Positions 16,680 through 26,796 of a stretch of DNA of 64,000 bases are shown piece by piece. This stretch comes from Alphaproteobacteria bacterium (lineage in GTDB: Bacteria; Pseudomonadota; Alphaproteobacteria; Caulobacterales; Maricaulaceae), in contig JAAEZM010000001.1 of NCBI GenBank assembly GCA_018222865.1, positions 63,457 to 127,456 of the forward strand, read 5' to 3'. The notes beneath the pieces are model-generated. The model saw only the letters and a list, made by a program, of their open reading frames with translations, was not told where the DNA came from and did not search any database. Positions within the stretch are counted from its first letter, which is position 1, and every line of letters starts with the position of its first letter. A program made the position numbers and the translations under genes.

Positions 16680-17957
16680 ATGGGAAGCTTCATCGGACGT
16701 TCTATCATCGCCATTGTTGTCGGCGTGATCGTTTTCGGCCTGGCTGCGATGATCTTCGCGTCAGCGCCTGAACCCCAGCGAGCCAATTCGGAACCCCGGC
16801 CGGTCGCTGTTTTCGTCGAGCCAGCAGCTCGAGAAACCGTCGCGCTCACCGTCACATCCCGTGGCGAAGCCGAGCCGCGCACCCAGATCAACCTCGTCCC
16901 GCAAGTCGCCGGTCGCATCACCTATGTGAACCCGGATTTCATTGAGGGCGGTTTCTTCGAAGCCGGTGAAACGCTGGTGCAGATTGAGGATGCCGATTAT
17001 CGCCTCGCTGTGACCCGCGCTTCCGCCCAAGTGGCCCAGGCTGAACAGGCTTTGGCACGCGAGCAGGCTGAATCCGACCTCGCCGCCTCTGAGTGGGAAC
17101 AGCTGGGCGAGGGCGAAGCCTCTTCCCTGACGCTGCGTGAGCCGCAACTGGCAGACGCGCGCGCTCAGCTCGCTGCCGCCCGCGCTACGCTTCAGTCCGC
17201 TCGCCTGGACCTTCAGCGCACCCGCGTTTCCGCGCCTTTCTCCGGCCGGGTTCGCAGCCGCGCCGCTGGCCTCGGCCAGTATGTCGCGCCGGGTACGCCG
17301 CTGGGTGAAGTCTTCTCGACGGACACGGTGCTGATCCGCCTGCCACTGACCGATTTCGAACTTGGCCTTCTGGGTATTCCCGTTGCCTTCAATGCCGCTG
17401 AAGAAGGGGAAGGCATTCCGGTCACGCTCACCGCAAACCTGGCCGGCCAGCCACAAACCTGGATGGGCACAATCACCCGTACGGACAGCGCCATCGACCC
17501 GCAAACCCGCGTTCTCTACGCGATTGCCGAAGTCGAAGATCCCTACGGCGCGGCTGCGACCAATGGTGTACCGCTGGCTGTCGGTCTCTTCGTCAACGCC
17601 CAGATTGAAGGCCGCGAGATCGAGAACGCCTATGTCCTGCCACGTGCAGCCCTTCGCGGCGAAGACAGTGTCCTTGTCGCCGAACCGGGGGGCCTCCTGT
17701 CGGTCCGCACCGTCAATGTCGTGACCTCAAGCTCGGAACGCCTGGTCATCTCTTCCGGTGTGAGCGCAGGCGAAATGGTTATCATCTCACCGGTCCGTGG
17801 TGCCTCTGACGGCATGCGCATCCAATCCCTCGACTCCGACGGCGAAGTGATCGCGGCCTATTCCGCGACCATAGAAACCCCGGAAGAAGAAGAAACGGTT
17901 GAAGGCCTGGCCGAAACCGAAAGCAGCGACGACAACGCCGCGACGAGCGCTGGCTAA
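16680..17957 (+). CDS. RND efflux periplasmic adaptor (membrane fusion protein)
   Basis: The adaptor subunit (425 aa) that bridges the inner-membrane pump and the outer-membrane channel. It has an N-terminal membrane anchor (about residues 7-25), then a split lipoyl domain (GEAEPRTQINLVPQVAGRIT and TRVSAPFSGRVRSRAAGLGQ). Between them lies a helical hairpin, and beta-barrel and membrane-proximal domains follow. The C-terminus is acidic and low in complexity (EEEETVEGLAETESSDDNAA). It lacks the AcrA-type lipobox. It is second in the operon. Confidence 0.93.
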   Translation: MGSFIGRSIIAIVVGVIVFGLAAMIFASAPEPQRANSEPRPVAVFVEPAARETVALTVTSRGEAEPRTQINLVPQVAGRITYVNPDFIEGGFFEAGETLVQIEDADYRLAVTRASAQVAQAEQALAREQAESDLAASEWEQLGEGEASSLTLREPQLADARAQLAAARATLQSARLDLQRTRVSAPFSGRVRSRAAGLGQYVAPGTPLGEVFSTDTVLIRLPLTDFELGLLGIPVAFNAAEEGEGIPVTLTANLAGQPQTWMGTITRTDSAIDPQTRVLYAIAEVEDPYGAAATNGVPLAVGLFVNAQIEGREIENAYVLPRAALRGEDSVLVAEPGGLLSVRTVNVVTSSSERLVISSGVSAGEMVIISPVRGASDGMRIQSLDSDGEVIAAYSATIETPEEEETVEGLAETESSDDNAATSAG

Positions 17958-17989
17958 GGCCGGCCCAACTCCCCAGCGAGGACACGTCA

Positions 17990-20900
17990 ATGACTGACCC
18001 GAACCAAACGCATGATGAAGCGCCGAAAGGCATACTGGGATGGTGGGCCCGCAACTCGGTCGCGGCCAACCTCCTGATGATCGTGGCCGTTGTTGGCGGC
18101 TTCATGGGCTATAACATGCTCAACCGCGAGGTCTTCCCGACCGTCGCCGTCAACGGCGCGACGGTCTCCGTCGCCTGGCCTGGCGCCTCCCCGCAAGAGG
18201 TTGAGGAGCAGATCATTGTTCGTATCGAGGAAGCGATTTCCGATATGGACGGGATTGAGACCGTTACGTCGACGGCCCGCGAAGGCGCCGGTTTCGTCAA
18301 TATCGAAGGCCAGCGCTCTATCGATATTGGCGAATTCATCGATCAGGTGAAGCTGGAAGTCGACTCGGTCAATAACCTGCCACCATCCTCCTTCCGCCCC
18401 GTAGTCAGCCAGTGGCGCTCACAGGATCAGGTGGTCGGATTTGCTGTTCACGGCTTTGTCGATCGGCGGGACCTGCAACAAATCGCGCGGGAAGTTCGCG
18501 ATGAGGTCGCTCAATTGCCGGGCGCGTCCATCGTCAACCTCTGGGCGACGCTTGACGAAGAAGTCGCGATTGAACTCTCCGAGGACAATCTTCAGCGCTA
18601 TAATCTGACCTTTGACGAGATTGCGCGCGCAGTCCGTGCCAGCTCGCTAAACGCTTCTGCCGGTTCAGCGCGGACCGCACTGGGGGATATCAACTTCACG
18701 GCGCGCCAGCTCGCTGACACGCAGGTCGAGTTCGAAGATATTATTGTCCGCCAGACTTCCCAGGGCGGCACGCTTCGCGTTCGAGACGTGGCCCGCGTAA
18801 CGGATGGCTTCGTTGATGCCAATCTGGCAGCCACCTTTAATGGCGAGCCCATGGCGCTGGTCGTTGTCGAAACAACGCCGAATATCGATGTGGTCGATGT
18901 GTCCCGCGTGGTCCATGAATATGTCGAGACCAAGCGCCTGGAGCTGCCCGACGGGGTCTCCATCTCCATGTGGTGGGATAATTCCGAGCTGTATGAAGGC
19001 CGGATGGAAACGATCCTGAATTCAGCCCTGATCGGTGGTGCGCTGGTTCTGATCGTACTCTTCCTCTTCCTGCGTCCAGCCGTCGCCTTCTGGGTGACAA
19101 TCGGCATTTTCATCGCGTTCGGCGGTGCCTTCCTGCTGCTGCCGATGATGGGCGTGACGCTGAACATGCTGTCGCTATTCGCCTTCCTCCTGGTGATCGG
19201 TATCGTTGTCGATGATGCCATTGTGGTCGGGGAGAATATTCACGACAGGGTCGAACGCGGCGAGCGCGGTCTGACCGCCGCCGTAGTCGGCACGCAGATG
19301 GTCGCCAAGCCGGTGATCTTCGCGGTCATCACCACCATCATGATGTTCTCGCCCTGGATGCTGCTGACTGGTCCGGAAGTTCAGTTCACCAAGCAGATCT
19401 CACTCGTTGTGATCGCGACGCTGACCTTCTCCCTGATCGAGTCCCTGCTCATCCTTCCGGCTCACCTGTCCCACCTGAAGCCTCAGTCCAAAAAGGGACT
19501 GATGGGTCCGTTGATTTCGGTCCAGCGTGCGATTGCGTTTACGCTGGTGGGCGTGGCCCGCTACGTCTATCGCCCGTTTGCCAAAATGGCGATCCGCAAC
19601 CGTTATGCGACGGTGATTGCCTTTATCGGCATCTTCTTCGTGGCCATTGCATTGGTTGCGACGAACCGTGTCGGTTCCGTCTTCATGCCGCAGATCGAAA
19701 ATGACACCATTCAGGTCAATATTCAGCTGGCTGAGGGCACGCCTTGGAGCCGCACGGAACAGGTGCGGGCCCAGCTCGACTCGGCACAAAATGAGGCTCT
19801 GGAGTATTATCGCACCCAGTATGCTGGCGAGATCGACATGATCGAGAGCCGCTCGACACTGGCGTCCGATGGTCGTATCCGCGCCTGGATCACGCTTGCT
19901 GATCCTGAGGTTCGCCCGGGCGGTCACCCTACCCGTGACGTCGCTCAGCGGATCCGCGAATTCATGGGCCCGGTTCCCGATGCTGAAGAAGTCCGCTTCG
20001 ACTCCACCATCAATAATGGCGGCGCCGGCATGCAGTTTGCGATTTCCGGCGAGGATCTCGACCAGCTGCGAGCCGCTGCGGAAGACCTGAAAAACCAGCT
20101 TCGCAGCTATGACACGCTCTATGACATCGTCGACAGTCTGCAGTCCTCGACCGAGGAACTGCGCTTCAGCCTGCGTCCGGACGCTCAAGCACTGGGCATC
20201 ACGCTGAATGACGTCACGCGTCAGGTCCGCCAGGCCTTCTATGGCGAGGAAATCCAGCGCCTTCCGCGTGATGGCCAGGATGTCCGCGTCATGCTGCGCC
20301 TGACAGAGGACTCGCGTCGCTCGCTCGATACGCTGCGCGATTTGCGCATCCGTACGTCAGACGGCCGAGAGGTTCCGCTGTCCGCTGTCGCGGATGTGGA
20401 ATTCGCTCCAGGGCTCAATGTCATCCGCCGCCGTGATGGCATGCGGACCGCGACGGTCAGCGCCGAGCTTGCAGACCCTGCCGCTCGCGGTGAGATCGAG
20501 ACCAGCCTGGAAAACGAGTTCTGGGAGGGCTGGGAGCAGCGCTTCCCGGGTGTCAGCCATGACGAGATCGGCGAATCTGAAGGTCAGCGCGAATTCATGG
20601 CAGAGGTTCTCAACCTGACCGTTCTCGCTCTGGGTGCCATGTATATCCTGCTGGCGGTGGCCTTCCGGTCCTACTTCCAGCCGCTCTTGATCATGGTCGC
20701 CATTCCCTTCGCCTTCGCAGGGGCCGTGTTCGGGCATGCCTTGTTTGACATGCCGATTGCGCTCTTCTCCTACTTCGGTGTTGGCGCAGCAGCGGGGGTT
20801 GTGATCAACGACAACCTGGTCCTGATCGATTTCGTCAACCGACTGCGGCAAAACGGGGTCGGGGCTTTCCAGGCCCTGGTGGATGCTGGTGTCCAGCGTT

Positions 20901-21205
20901 TCCGCCCGATCCTGTTAACCTCGGTCACCACCTTCCTGGGGATCTTCCCAATGATGGCGGAGCAGTCGACCCAGGCTCAATTCCTCAAGCCGATGGTTGT
21001 TGCGCTTGGATTTGCGGTGATCTTCGCCCTCTTCCTGACACTACTTCTGGTACCGGCGCTCTATGCGATCGGAGTGGATATCGCCCGCTTCTTCCGCATG
21101 CTCTGGACCGGAAAGAAGCAACCGTCTATCGGCCATGATTACTACGATACGGATTTCGCTCACGGCGAAGAAGCCGGACACCTGTCTGGCAAGCCAGCGG
21201 AATAA
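17990..21205 (+). CDS. RND efflux inner membrane transporter
   Basis: A proton-driven pump of 1071 aa with the RND layout: membrane segment 1 (about 22-40), a large periplasmic porter domain, segments 2-6 (about 340-480), a second periplasmic domain and segments 8-12 (about 870-1035). Segment 4 holds the proton-relay acidic pair in VIGIVVDDAIVVGENIHDR. It resembles the HAE-1/AcrB-like group more than heavy-metal CusA types. The ATG follows GAGGACACGTCA. Substrates cannot be told from sequence; drugs, detergents or lipophilic compounds are likely. A clear terminator follows. Confidence 0.94.
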   Translation: MTDPNQTHDEAPKGILGWWARNSVAANLLMIVAVVGGFMGYNMLNREVFPTVAVNGATVSVAWPGASPQEVEEQIIVRIEEAISDMDGIETVTSTAREGAGFVNIEGQRSIDIGEFIDQVKLEVDSVNNLPPSSFRPVVSQWRSQDQVVGFAVHGFVDRRDLQQIAREVRDEVAQLPGASIVNLWATLDEEVAIELSEDNLQRYNLTFDEIARAVRASSLNASAGSARTALGDINFTARQLADTQVEFEDIIVRQTSQGGTLRVRDVARVTDGFVDANLAATFNGEPMALVVVETTPNIDVVDVSRVVHEYVETKRLELPDGVSISMWWDNSELYEGRMETILNSALIGGALVLIVLFLFLRPAVAFWVTIGIFIAFGGAFLLLPMMGVTLNMLSLFAFLLVIGIVVDDAIVVGENIHDRVERGERGLTAAVVGTQMVAKPVIFAVITTIMMFSPWMLLTGPEVQFTKQISLVVIATLTFSLIESLLILPAHLSHLKPQSKKGLMGPLISVQRAIAFTLVGVARYVYRPFAKMAIRNRYATVIAFIGIFFVAIALVATNRVGSVFMPQIENDTIQVNIQLAEGTPWSRTEQVRAQLDSAQNEALEYYRTQYAGEIDMIESRSTLASDGRIRAWITLADPEVRPGGHPTRDVAQRIREFMGPVPDAEEVRFDSTINNGGAGMQFAISGEDLDQLRAAAEDLKNQLRSYDTLYDIVDSLQSSTEELRFSLRPDAQALGITLNDVTRQVRQAFYGEEIQRLPRDGQDVRVMLRLTEDSRRSLDTLRDLRIRTSDGREVPLSAVADVEFAPGLNVIRRRDGMRTATVSAELADPAARGEIETSLENEFWEGWEQRFPGVSHDEIGESEGQREFMAEVLNLTVLALGAMYILLAVAFRSYFQPLLIMVAIPFAFAGAVFGHALFDMPIALFSYFGVGAAAGVVINDNLVLIDFVNRLRQNGVGAFQALVDAGVQRFRPILLTSVTTFLGIFPMMAEQSTQAQFLKPMVVALGFAVIFALFLTLLLVPALYAIGVDIARFFRMLWTGKKQPSIGHDYYDTDFAHGEEAGHLSGKPAE

Positions 21206-21214
21206 GTGAGACTT

Positions 21215-21251
21215 TCCCCCGCATCTGCTAAGGTGCGGGGGATTTATTTTT
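21215..21251 (+). terminator. Rho-independent terminator of the RND operon
   Basis: A 9-bp stem, TCCCCCGCA with TGCGGGGGA, is followed by TTTATTTTT. It starts 10 bases after the pump gene. Confidence 0.85.
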
Positions 21252-21265
21252 GAAACGGGGCAAAA

Positions 21266-23341
21266 ATGAAAAAACTGCTTTTGAGCACAGCAGCACTTCT
21301 GGTGCTGGCCGGATGCGACCAACTTCAATCAACATCACAAACCGAAACGGTTGAAGACACCCAGATTGCTGCGACCGCGGTCATCGGCGAATGGGGTTTT
21401 GATATGGACGGCATGGACCTGTCCTATCATCCAGGCGACGACTTTTTCCGCTATGCCAATGGCACCTGGCTGGACACGACGGAGATCCCGTCCGACCGCT
21501 CCAACTGGGGCATGTTCTCAGTGCTCGCGGACGAGGCGGAAGAAGATGTTCGTGCAATCATTCTCGATCTCGCCGGCACCGATCCGGAAGCCGGTACGAT
21601 TGAGCAGAAGGTTGGCGACCTCTATGCCAGCTGGATGGACACGGAGACTGTCGAGCAACTCGGCCTGACACCGATTCAGCCTTATCTTGATGAGATCGCC
21701 GCTGCTGAAACCCATGCGGATATTCGCGGCCTGTTTGCGACCATCCACTACATGTCGCCTTTCGGCGTCGGGATTATTCCCGATCCGGCTGACACAACCC
21801 GTTACACGGTGTTTGTGGGGCAAGGCGGTCTTGGCCTGCCGGATCGAGACTATTATCTCGATGAGGAAAACGAGGCTTATGCGCGGTATCGCGAAGGCTA
21901 TGTCGATTTCATCGCTCAGATGTTCGACCTCGCGGGCATGGAAGACGGCGCGGCGCGTGCGCAGGCGATCATGGACCTTGAAACGCGCATTGCGGCTGTC
22001 CACTGGACCCAGGCCCGCTCGCGCAACATCCAGGAAATCTACAACCCGATGCCGCTGGACCAACTGAGCGCGCTTGCGCCCACGCTCGACTTCACCGGCG
22101 GGATGGCACAGCTCGGCCTTGATAGTGTCGCGACCTACCTTGTCGCCCAGCCCAGCGCTATTGAAGGCGCTGGCATAATCTTTGATGAGACGCCAGTTGA
22201 TGTCTGGAAGGACTATATGACCTTCCACTTCCTGCAGGCCAATGCCGGTGCACTGCCCTCAGCCTTCGATGAAGCGAACTTTGAATTCTTCTCGCGTACG
22301 CTGAATGGCATTGAAGAACAGCGTCCTCGCGATCGCCGCGGCGTTCTTCTGGTCGGCAACCAGCTCGGCGAAGCGGTTGGACAAGTCTATGTTGATCGGC
22401 ACTTCCCGCCATCCTCCAAGGAGTCGATGGAGGGCCTGGTCGCCAATTTGACCACCGCATTTGAAGGCCGCCTGAACAATCTGGAATGGATGGATGACGA
22501 AACGCGCGAAAACGCTTTGCGCAAGCTGTCCACCTTCGAGCCGCGCATTGGCTATCCGGATGAGTGGCAGAACTACTCTGAGCTGGACATCTCTGCGGAT
22601 GACTTGTTCGGCAATATGATGCGGATCACGGAGTTCCAATGGCGCGAGCAAGTCGCCGATCTGGATGGCCCCGTCGATCGTGCGGCTTGGCCCTACCCGC
22701 CACAGACGGTGAATGCATCATACAACCCGCTGATGAACCAGATCACTTTCCCGGCCGGCATCCTGCAAGCCCCCTTCTTTGATCCGGCCGCTGATCCGGC
22801 GATGAATTACGGTGCGATCGGCGCCGTCATCGGTCACGAAATCGGCCATGGTTTTGATGATCAGGGTCGTCGTTTCGACTTTGACGGCTCGATCCGGGAT
22901 TGGTGGACCATGGAGACCAATGCCCGCTTCGAGGAGCGCGCAGACCGTCTGGGGTCTCAGTATGACACCTACTCCCCGATCGAAGGCATGTTCGTGAATG
23001 GTGAGTTCACCATGGGCGAAAACATCGGAGATCTGGGTGGTGTTCAGATGGCCTATACGGCCTATCGCAATTATGTCGCTGAAACCTATGAAGGCGGCGA
23101 AGCCCCGGTCATTGACGGCTTCACCGGCGATCAGCGTTTCTTCCTGGCCTGGGCCCAGGTCTGGCGTCGTCTCTATCGCGAAGACAATCTGATCTCGCGC
23201 TTGTCCACGGACCCGCACAGCCCGTCGCAATATCGCACCAATGGTGTCGTGCGAAATCTGGACGCCTGGTATGAGGCCTTCGGCATCACCGAAGAGCATG
23301 CGCTTTACCTGCCGCCGGAAGACCGCGTGCGCATCTGGTAA
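21266..23341 (+). CDS. M13 family zinc metallopeptidase, lipoprotein (first of tandem pair)
   Basis: A neprilysin/PepO-like zinc endopeptidase (691 aa) that probably degrades short peptides at the cell envelope. Lipobox LVLAGC gives a lipidated cysteine at 17. The catalytic region is complete: NPLMNQITFPAGILQAPFF, then HEIGH (His 524) in a GHEIGHGFDDQGRRF context, and GENIGDLGGVQMA supplying the third zinc ligand (Glu). The C-terminal LYLPPEDRVRIW matches the family end (usual ...RVWW or RVRIW). It is followed by its own terminator and a close paralogue. Confidence 0.94.
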   Translation: MKKLLLSTAALLVLAGCDQLQSTSQTETVEDTQIAATAVIGEWGFDMDGMDLSYHPGDDFFRYANGTWLDTTEIPSDRSNWGMFSVLADEAEEDVRAIILDLAGTDPEAGTIEQKVGDLYASWMDTETVEQLGLTPIQPYLDEIAAAETHADIRGLFATIHYMSPFGVGIIPDPADTTRYTVFVGQGGLGLPDRDYYLDEENEAYARYREGYVDFIAQMFDLAGMEDGAARAQAIMDLETRIAAVHWTQARSRNIQEIYNPMPLDQLSALAPTLDFTGGMAQLGLDSVATYLVAQPSAIEGAGIIFDETPVDVWKDYMTFHFLQANAGALPSAFDEANFEFFSRTLNGIEEQRPRDRRGVLLVGNQLGEAVGQVYVDRHFPPSSKESMEGLVANLTTAFEGRLNNLEWMDDETRENALRKLSTFEPRIGYPDEWQNYSELDISADDLFGNMMRITEFQWREQVADLDGPVDRAAWPYPPQTVNASYNPLMNQITFPAGILQAPFFDPAADPAMNYGAIGAVIGHEIGHGFDDQGRRFDFDGSIRDWWTMETNARFEERADRLGSQYDTYSPIEGMFVNGEFTMGENIGDLGGVQMAYTAYRNYVAETYEGGEAPVIDGFTGDQRFFLAWAQVWRRLYREDNLISRLSTDPHSPSQYRTNGVVRNLDAWYEAFGITEEHALYLPPEDRVRIW

Positions 23342-23368
23342 AGCGATCTCGCTTATCGCAAGCAGGAA

Positions 23369-23399
23369 AGCCCGGAGCCTCGGCTCCGGGCTTTCTTGT
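23369..23399 (+). terminator. Rho-independent terminator between the two M13 peptidase genes
   Basis: A perfect 10-bp stem, AGCCCGGAGC with GCTCCGGGCT, has a CTCG loop and is followed by TTCTTGTT. The two paralogues are therefore probably separate transcription units. Confidence 0.85.
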
Positions 23400-23505
23400 T
23401 CCTGTCATCGGCGCCTCACCTCACAGAAGCGTAAGTTGCGATTTGCGTCCTGAGGCCTAGGTTCGTGAGTTGACCTTGAATTCGGGCTTTCATCGGGGAG
23501 TTAAA

Positions 23506-25587
23506 ATGAGAAAGATCCTGCTCGCGAGCGCCAGCGTCATGCTGCTTGCCGCCTGTAACCCGGCATCCACGCCGGATGCCGCAACTGAGACCGAGACCAC
23601 GGAAACGCAATCCGCTGCAATGCCGGCGGGCGCGCCAGAGCTCGGCAGCTGGGGCGTTGAAACCCAGAATGTTTCTGAGACCGTGCATCCCGGTGATGAT
23701 TTCAACCGCTTCGTCAATGAAGGCTGGCTGAACACAACGGAAATGCCGCAAGGCTTCTCTCGCTATGGTGCCTTTACCGAGCTTTTCCTGCGGTCAGAGG
23801 AGCGCATTCAGGGAATTATCGAAACGGCCAGCGCCGCCAATGCGGAAGCCGGTACGCTGCAGCAGCAGATTGGTGATCTCTACTCCTCCTACATGGACAC
23901 CGAAGCGCGCGCCGCACTCGGTTTTGAGCCTGCGCGGGAGATGCTCGACCGCATTGCCGCGGCAGAAGACCATAATGCCATCGCCGATCTGATGGGGCAG
24001 CCGGGCACCACATCGATCCTCTCGGCCTTTGTCGGCCGCGACCCGGGCAATCCTCAGCGCTATATCGTGTCCGTAAGCCAGTCCGGTCTCGCCTTGCCCG
24101 ACCGCGATTATTATCTGCGTGATGATCAGCAATTCATCGACTATCGCGACGCCTATACCAGCTATATCGCCGACACGTTCGAGATGGCCGGTTATGATAA
24201 TGGTGCCGAACGCGCCCAGGCGATCCTCGATCTGGAAACCGCAATTGCGCAAATCCACTGGACGCGGGCGGATAGCCGCGATCGGGTTCGCACCTATAAC
24301 CTGACCGAGACCGCTGATCTGGACAGCCAGTATGGCGGTTTCCCCTGGGAAACCTTCATGACGTCACTTGATTTTGCCGATCAGGACGAAGTCGTCATTC
24401 GCCAGAACACTGCGATTGAAGGTCTCGCCCAGCTCTTCGGCGAAATTCCGGTCTCCACCTGGCAGGATTATCTCAGCTTCCGCTACCTGTCCTCCAATCG
24501 CAATCTGCTGACGCCAGAATTCTACGATCGCTCCTTCGACTTCTGGCAACGCACGCTCAACGGAACGGAACAACCTCGCCCGCTTGAGAACCGCGCCATC
24601 CAGTTCGTCAACGGCAATCTCGGCCAGGCTATCGGCCAGATCTATGTCGAGCAGTATTTCCCGCCGGAATACAAAGCCCAGATGGATGAGCTGGTGGAAT
24701 ACCTGCGCCGGGCTCTGCGTGAGCGCATCGAAACGCTTGAATGGATGGATGACGAAACCCGCGTTGAGGCCCTCGACAAGCTCGAGAAATTCCTGCCGAA
24801 GATCGGTTATCCGGACCAGTGGCCGGATATTTCCTCCATCGAGATCATGGCCGGTGATGCGTTCGGTAACGCACAGCGTGTAGCGGCGTGGCAGCGCGCC
24901 GACAGCCGCGCGCGTCTGCGCGGCCCGATCCGCTCTTGGGAATGGTTCATGTCACCACAGACAGTGAACGCCTATTATTCCTCGACCTCGAACGAGATCG
25001 TCTTCCCGGCGGCTATTTTGCAGGCCCCATTCTTTGATCCCTATGCCGACCCGGCAGTGAATTTTGGCGCGATCGGTGCCGTGATTGGTCATGAAATGGG
25101 TCACGGCTTTGACGATCAGGGCTCTCAGTCCGATGGCGATGGCGTGCTGCGTAATTGGTGGACGGATACCTCCCGGGCCAATTTCGAAGAGCGGGCTGAC
25201 CGTATCGTCGCCCAGTACAACGAATTCTCGCCAGTTGAAGGCCTGTTCGTAAACGGTCGCCTGTCACTGGGTGAGAATATCGGTGATATCGGCGGCATGT
25301 CGATGGCGCACCGCGCGTATCAGCTCTACCTGGAAGATAATGGCGAAGCACCCGTGCTGGATGGCTTTACCGGCAATCAGCGCTTCTTCATGGGCTGGGC
25401 GCAGGTCTGGCGCAATCTGCAAACGGAAGATGCCCTGCGCACACAATTGCTGCGCGGCCCGCATTCCCCGGCGCAGTTCCGGATCAATGGCGTCGTGCGC
25501 AATCAGGACGCCTGGTACGAAGCGTTTGGCGTCACTGAAGGCCATGCGCTCTACTTGCCACCTGAGGAGCGTGTCTCCATCTGGTAA
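23506..25587 (+). CDS. M13 family zinc metallopeptidase, lipoprotein (second of tandem pair)
   Basis: A paralogue of the preceding gene (693 aa). The start at 23506 follows GGGGAG and gives lipobox LLAAC (Cys 17). The zinc site is HEMGH (His 529) within GHEMGHGFDDQGSQ, with GENIGDIGGMSMA carrying the glutamate ligand, and the C-terminus is YLPPEERVSIW. Domain order and length match the first copy, but the sequence differs clearly, so the duplication is old. Probably a cell-envelope oligopeptidase with a different preference. Confidence 0.94.
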   Translation: MRKILLASASVMLLAACNPASTPDAATETETTETQSAAMPAGAPELGSWGVETQNVSETVHPGDDFNRFVNEGWLNTTEMPQGFSRYGAFTELFLRSEERIQGIIETASAANAEAGTLQQQIGDLYSSYMDTEARAALGFEPAREMLDRIAAAEDHNAIADLMGQPGTTSILSAFVGRDPGNPQRYIVSVSQSGLALPDRDYYLRDDQQFIDYRDAYTSYIADTFEMAGYDNGAERAQAILDLETAIAQIHWTRADSRDRVRTYNLTETADLDSQYGGFPWETFMTSLDFADQDEVVIRQNTAIEGLAQLFGEIPVSTWQDYLSFRYLSSNRNLLTPEFYDRSFDFWQRTLNGTEQPRPLENRAIQFVNGNLGQAIGQIYVEQYFPPEYKAQMDELVEYLRRALRERIETLEWMDDETRVEALDKLEKFLPKIGYPDQWPDISSIEIMAGDAFGNAQRVAAWQRADSRARLRGPIRSWEWFMSPQTVNAYYSSTSNEIVFPAAILQAPFFDPYADPAVNFGAIGAVIGHEMGHGFDDQGSQSDGDGVLRNWWTDTSRANFEERADRIVAQYNEFSPVEGLFVNGRLSLGENIGDIGGMSMAHRAYQLYLEDNGEAPVLDGFTGNQRFFMGWAQVWRNLQTEDALRTQLLRGPHSPAQFRINGVVRNQDAWYEAFGVTEGHALYLPPEERVSIW

Positions 25588-25614
25588 GCCGCAAGCATTG
25601 CACGCAAACAAGAA

Positions 25615-25646
25615 CGGCCCGGAGCAGCACGCTCCGGGCCGTTTTT
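25615..25646. terminator. Terminator after the second M13 gene, possibly bidirectional
   Basis: An 11-bp stem, CGGCCCGGAGC with GCTCCGGGCCG, is followed on the plus strand by TTTTT. The minus-strand side (TTCTTGTTTG) is also T-rich, so it may serve the convergent ricin-B-like gene too. Confidence 0.8.
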
Positions 25647-25665
25647 CGTCAACTGGAATGCCGGA

Positions 25666-26622
25666 CTAGTCGGCGATGCGCACCAGACGCCAGAATTGGC
25701 CTGTCACATTCTGGCAGCTATCCATAAAGGCGGGCACGTTATGGCCTTGAGAGGCGGGGTTCATGCTCTCCAGACATTCGTCATCGCCGCGCCACATCGA
25801 GTGGAGGCGGACAAGGCCGCCCGCAATCGGCTCAACGCGCCAAAGCTGCCCGGAAACGTTCTGACAGCTGTCCATGAAGGCCGCTCCGCCATGATACCCG
25901 CTTGAGCGCTCATTGCTTTCAAGGCATTCGCCCTCGCCACGAAACTCGTTTTGCAGACGGAAATACCCATCATTGGCCGGGACAAAGCGCCAGCGTTGGC
26001 CGGTGACGTTCTGGCAGACATCCATAAAGGCTGCGCCACTATATTGTGAGGCGCTGGCCTGATTGCCCTCAAGACAGCGATTAGGGCCGCCAAACTGGGT
26101 CTGCAGGCGATAAACCCCCGTCAGTTGCCTGTCACCGGCCTGGTAGTCGCTTGGCCAGTAGAAGCGGTCCCGCTCGGTAATCTCATGACCCTGCTCAGCG
26201 CCGACTTCAGCACGCACCTGGGTGCGCAGCATACCCTCGCAATTGCCCATCATCATGGAAAACCCCTCGCCCCAGACCGGGCCGTCGAATTCCAGCTCGA
26301 ACCGGCCCCAGTGTGAGGACCGCAGCCCATCCGGGCCCGTTTGGACTTGTGAACACGCCCCACCCGCCGTCTTGGGCGCTTGCGAAGTATCCAGGAACCA
26401 ATACCCGGAGAAGACACCGGACCGCTCCTCATAATTGCCGGCAAGCCTCTCAACATAAAAGTGCTGGATGCCACGGGGATCATCGTAATTGATCAGCACC
26501 GCCACCGCGCCGAACTCGCCCATATAGTGAATATCACCGATATCGGACCGCCAGGCCTCATCGGCCTGCGCTGCCGCGCTCAAAGCGCCTGCAATCGCCA
26601 AGGATGCGAATATCGCTCTCAT
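25666..26622 (-). CDS. Secreted protein with three ricin-B-like (beta-trefoil) repeats
   Basis: A 318-residue exported protein. The start at 26622 follows GGGGGAAGACG and gives a signal peptide ending AAAQA. Residues about 25-175 form an N-terminal region I do not recognise, with several aromatic and acidic segments and two cysteines. From about residue 185 three repeats of some 45 residues follow, each with the pattern RLQ/RLH..F/W.G...CLE.N........AFMDxCQNVTGQxWR. This is the QxW signature of ricin-type beta-trefoil carbohydrate-binding domains. It probably binds glycans outside the cytoplasm. No catalytic domain is evident. Confidence 0.75.
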   Translation of the reverse strand: MRAIFASLAIAGALSAAAQADEAWRSDIGDIHYMGEFGAVAVLINYDDPRGIQHFYVERLAGNYEERSGVFSGYWFLDTSQAPKTAGGACSQVQTGPDGLRSSHWGRFELEFDGPVWGEGFSMMMGNCEGMLRTQVRAEVGAEQGHEITERDRFYWPSDYQAGDRQLTGVYRLQTQFGGPNRCLEGNQASASQYSGAAFMDVCQNVTGQRWRFVPANDGYFRLQNEFRGEGECLESNERSSGYHGGAAFMDSCQNVSGQLWRVEPIAGGLVRLHSMWRGDDECLESMNPASQGHNVPAFMDSCQNVTGQFWRLVRIAD

Positions 26623-26796
26623 CGTCTTCCCCCGTTTTCCTGGAGGCGAGATTAAGAAGCGTTTGACGGCACCCGCAAGCAAATTTCGGCCCGCGCGAAT
26701 GCCGATTCGAAATCCCGATGAAGGATAAGGTTGATTTCATCCTGTATTCACGGTGCATTCGAGAAAATAACCGACCGATGCAAGGGGAGACCTCGG

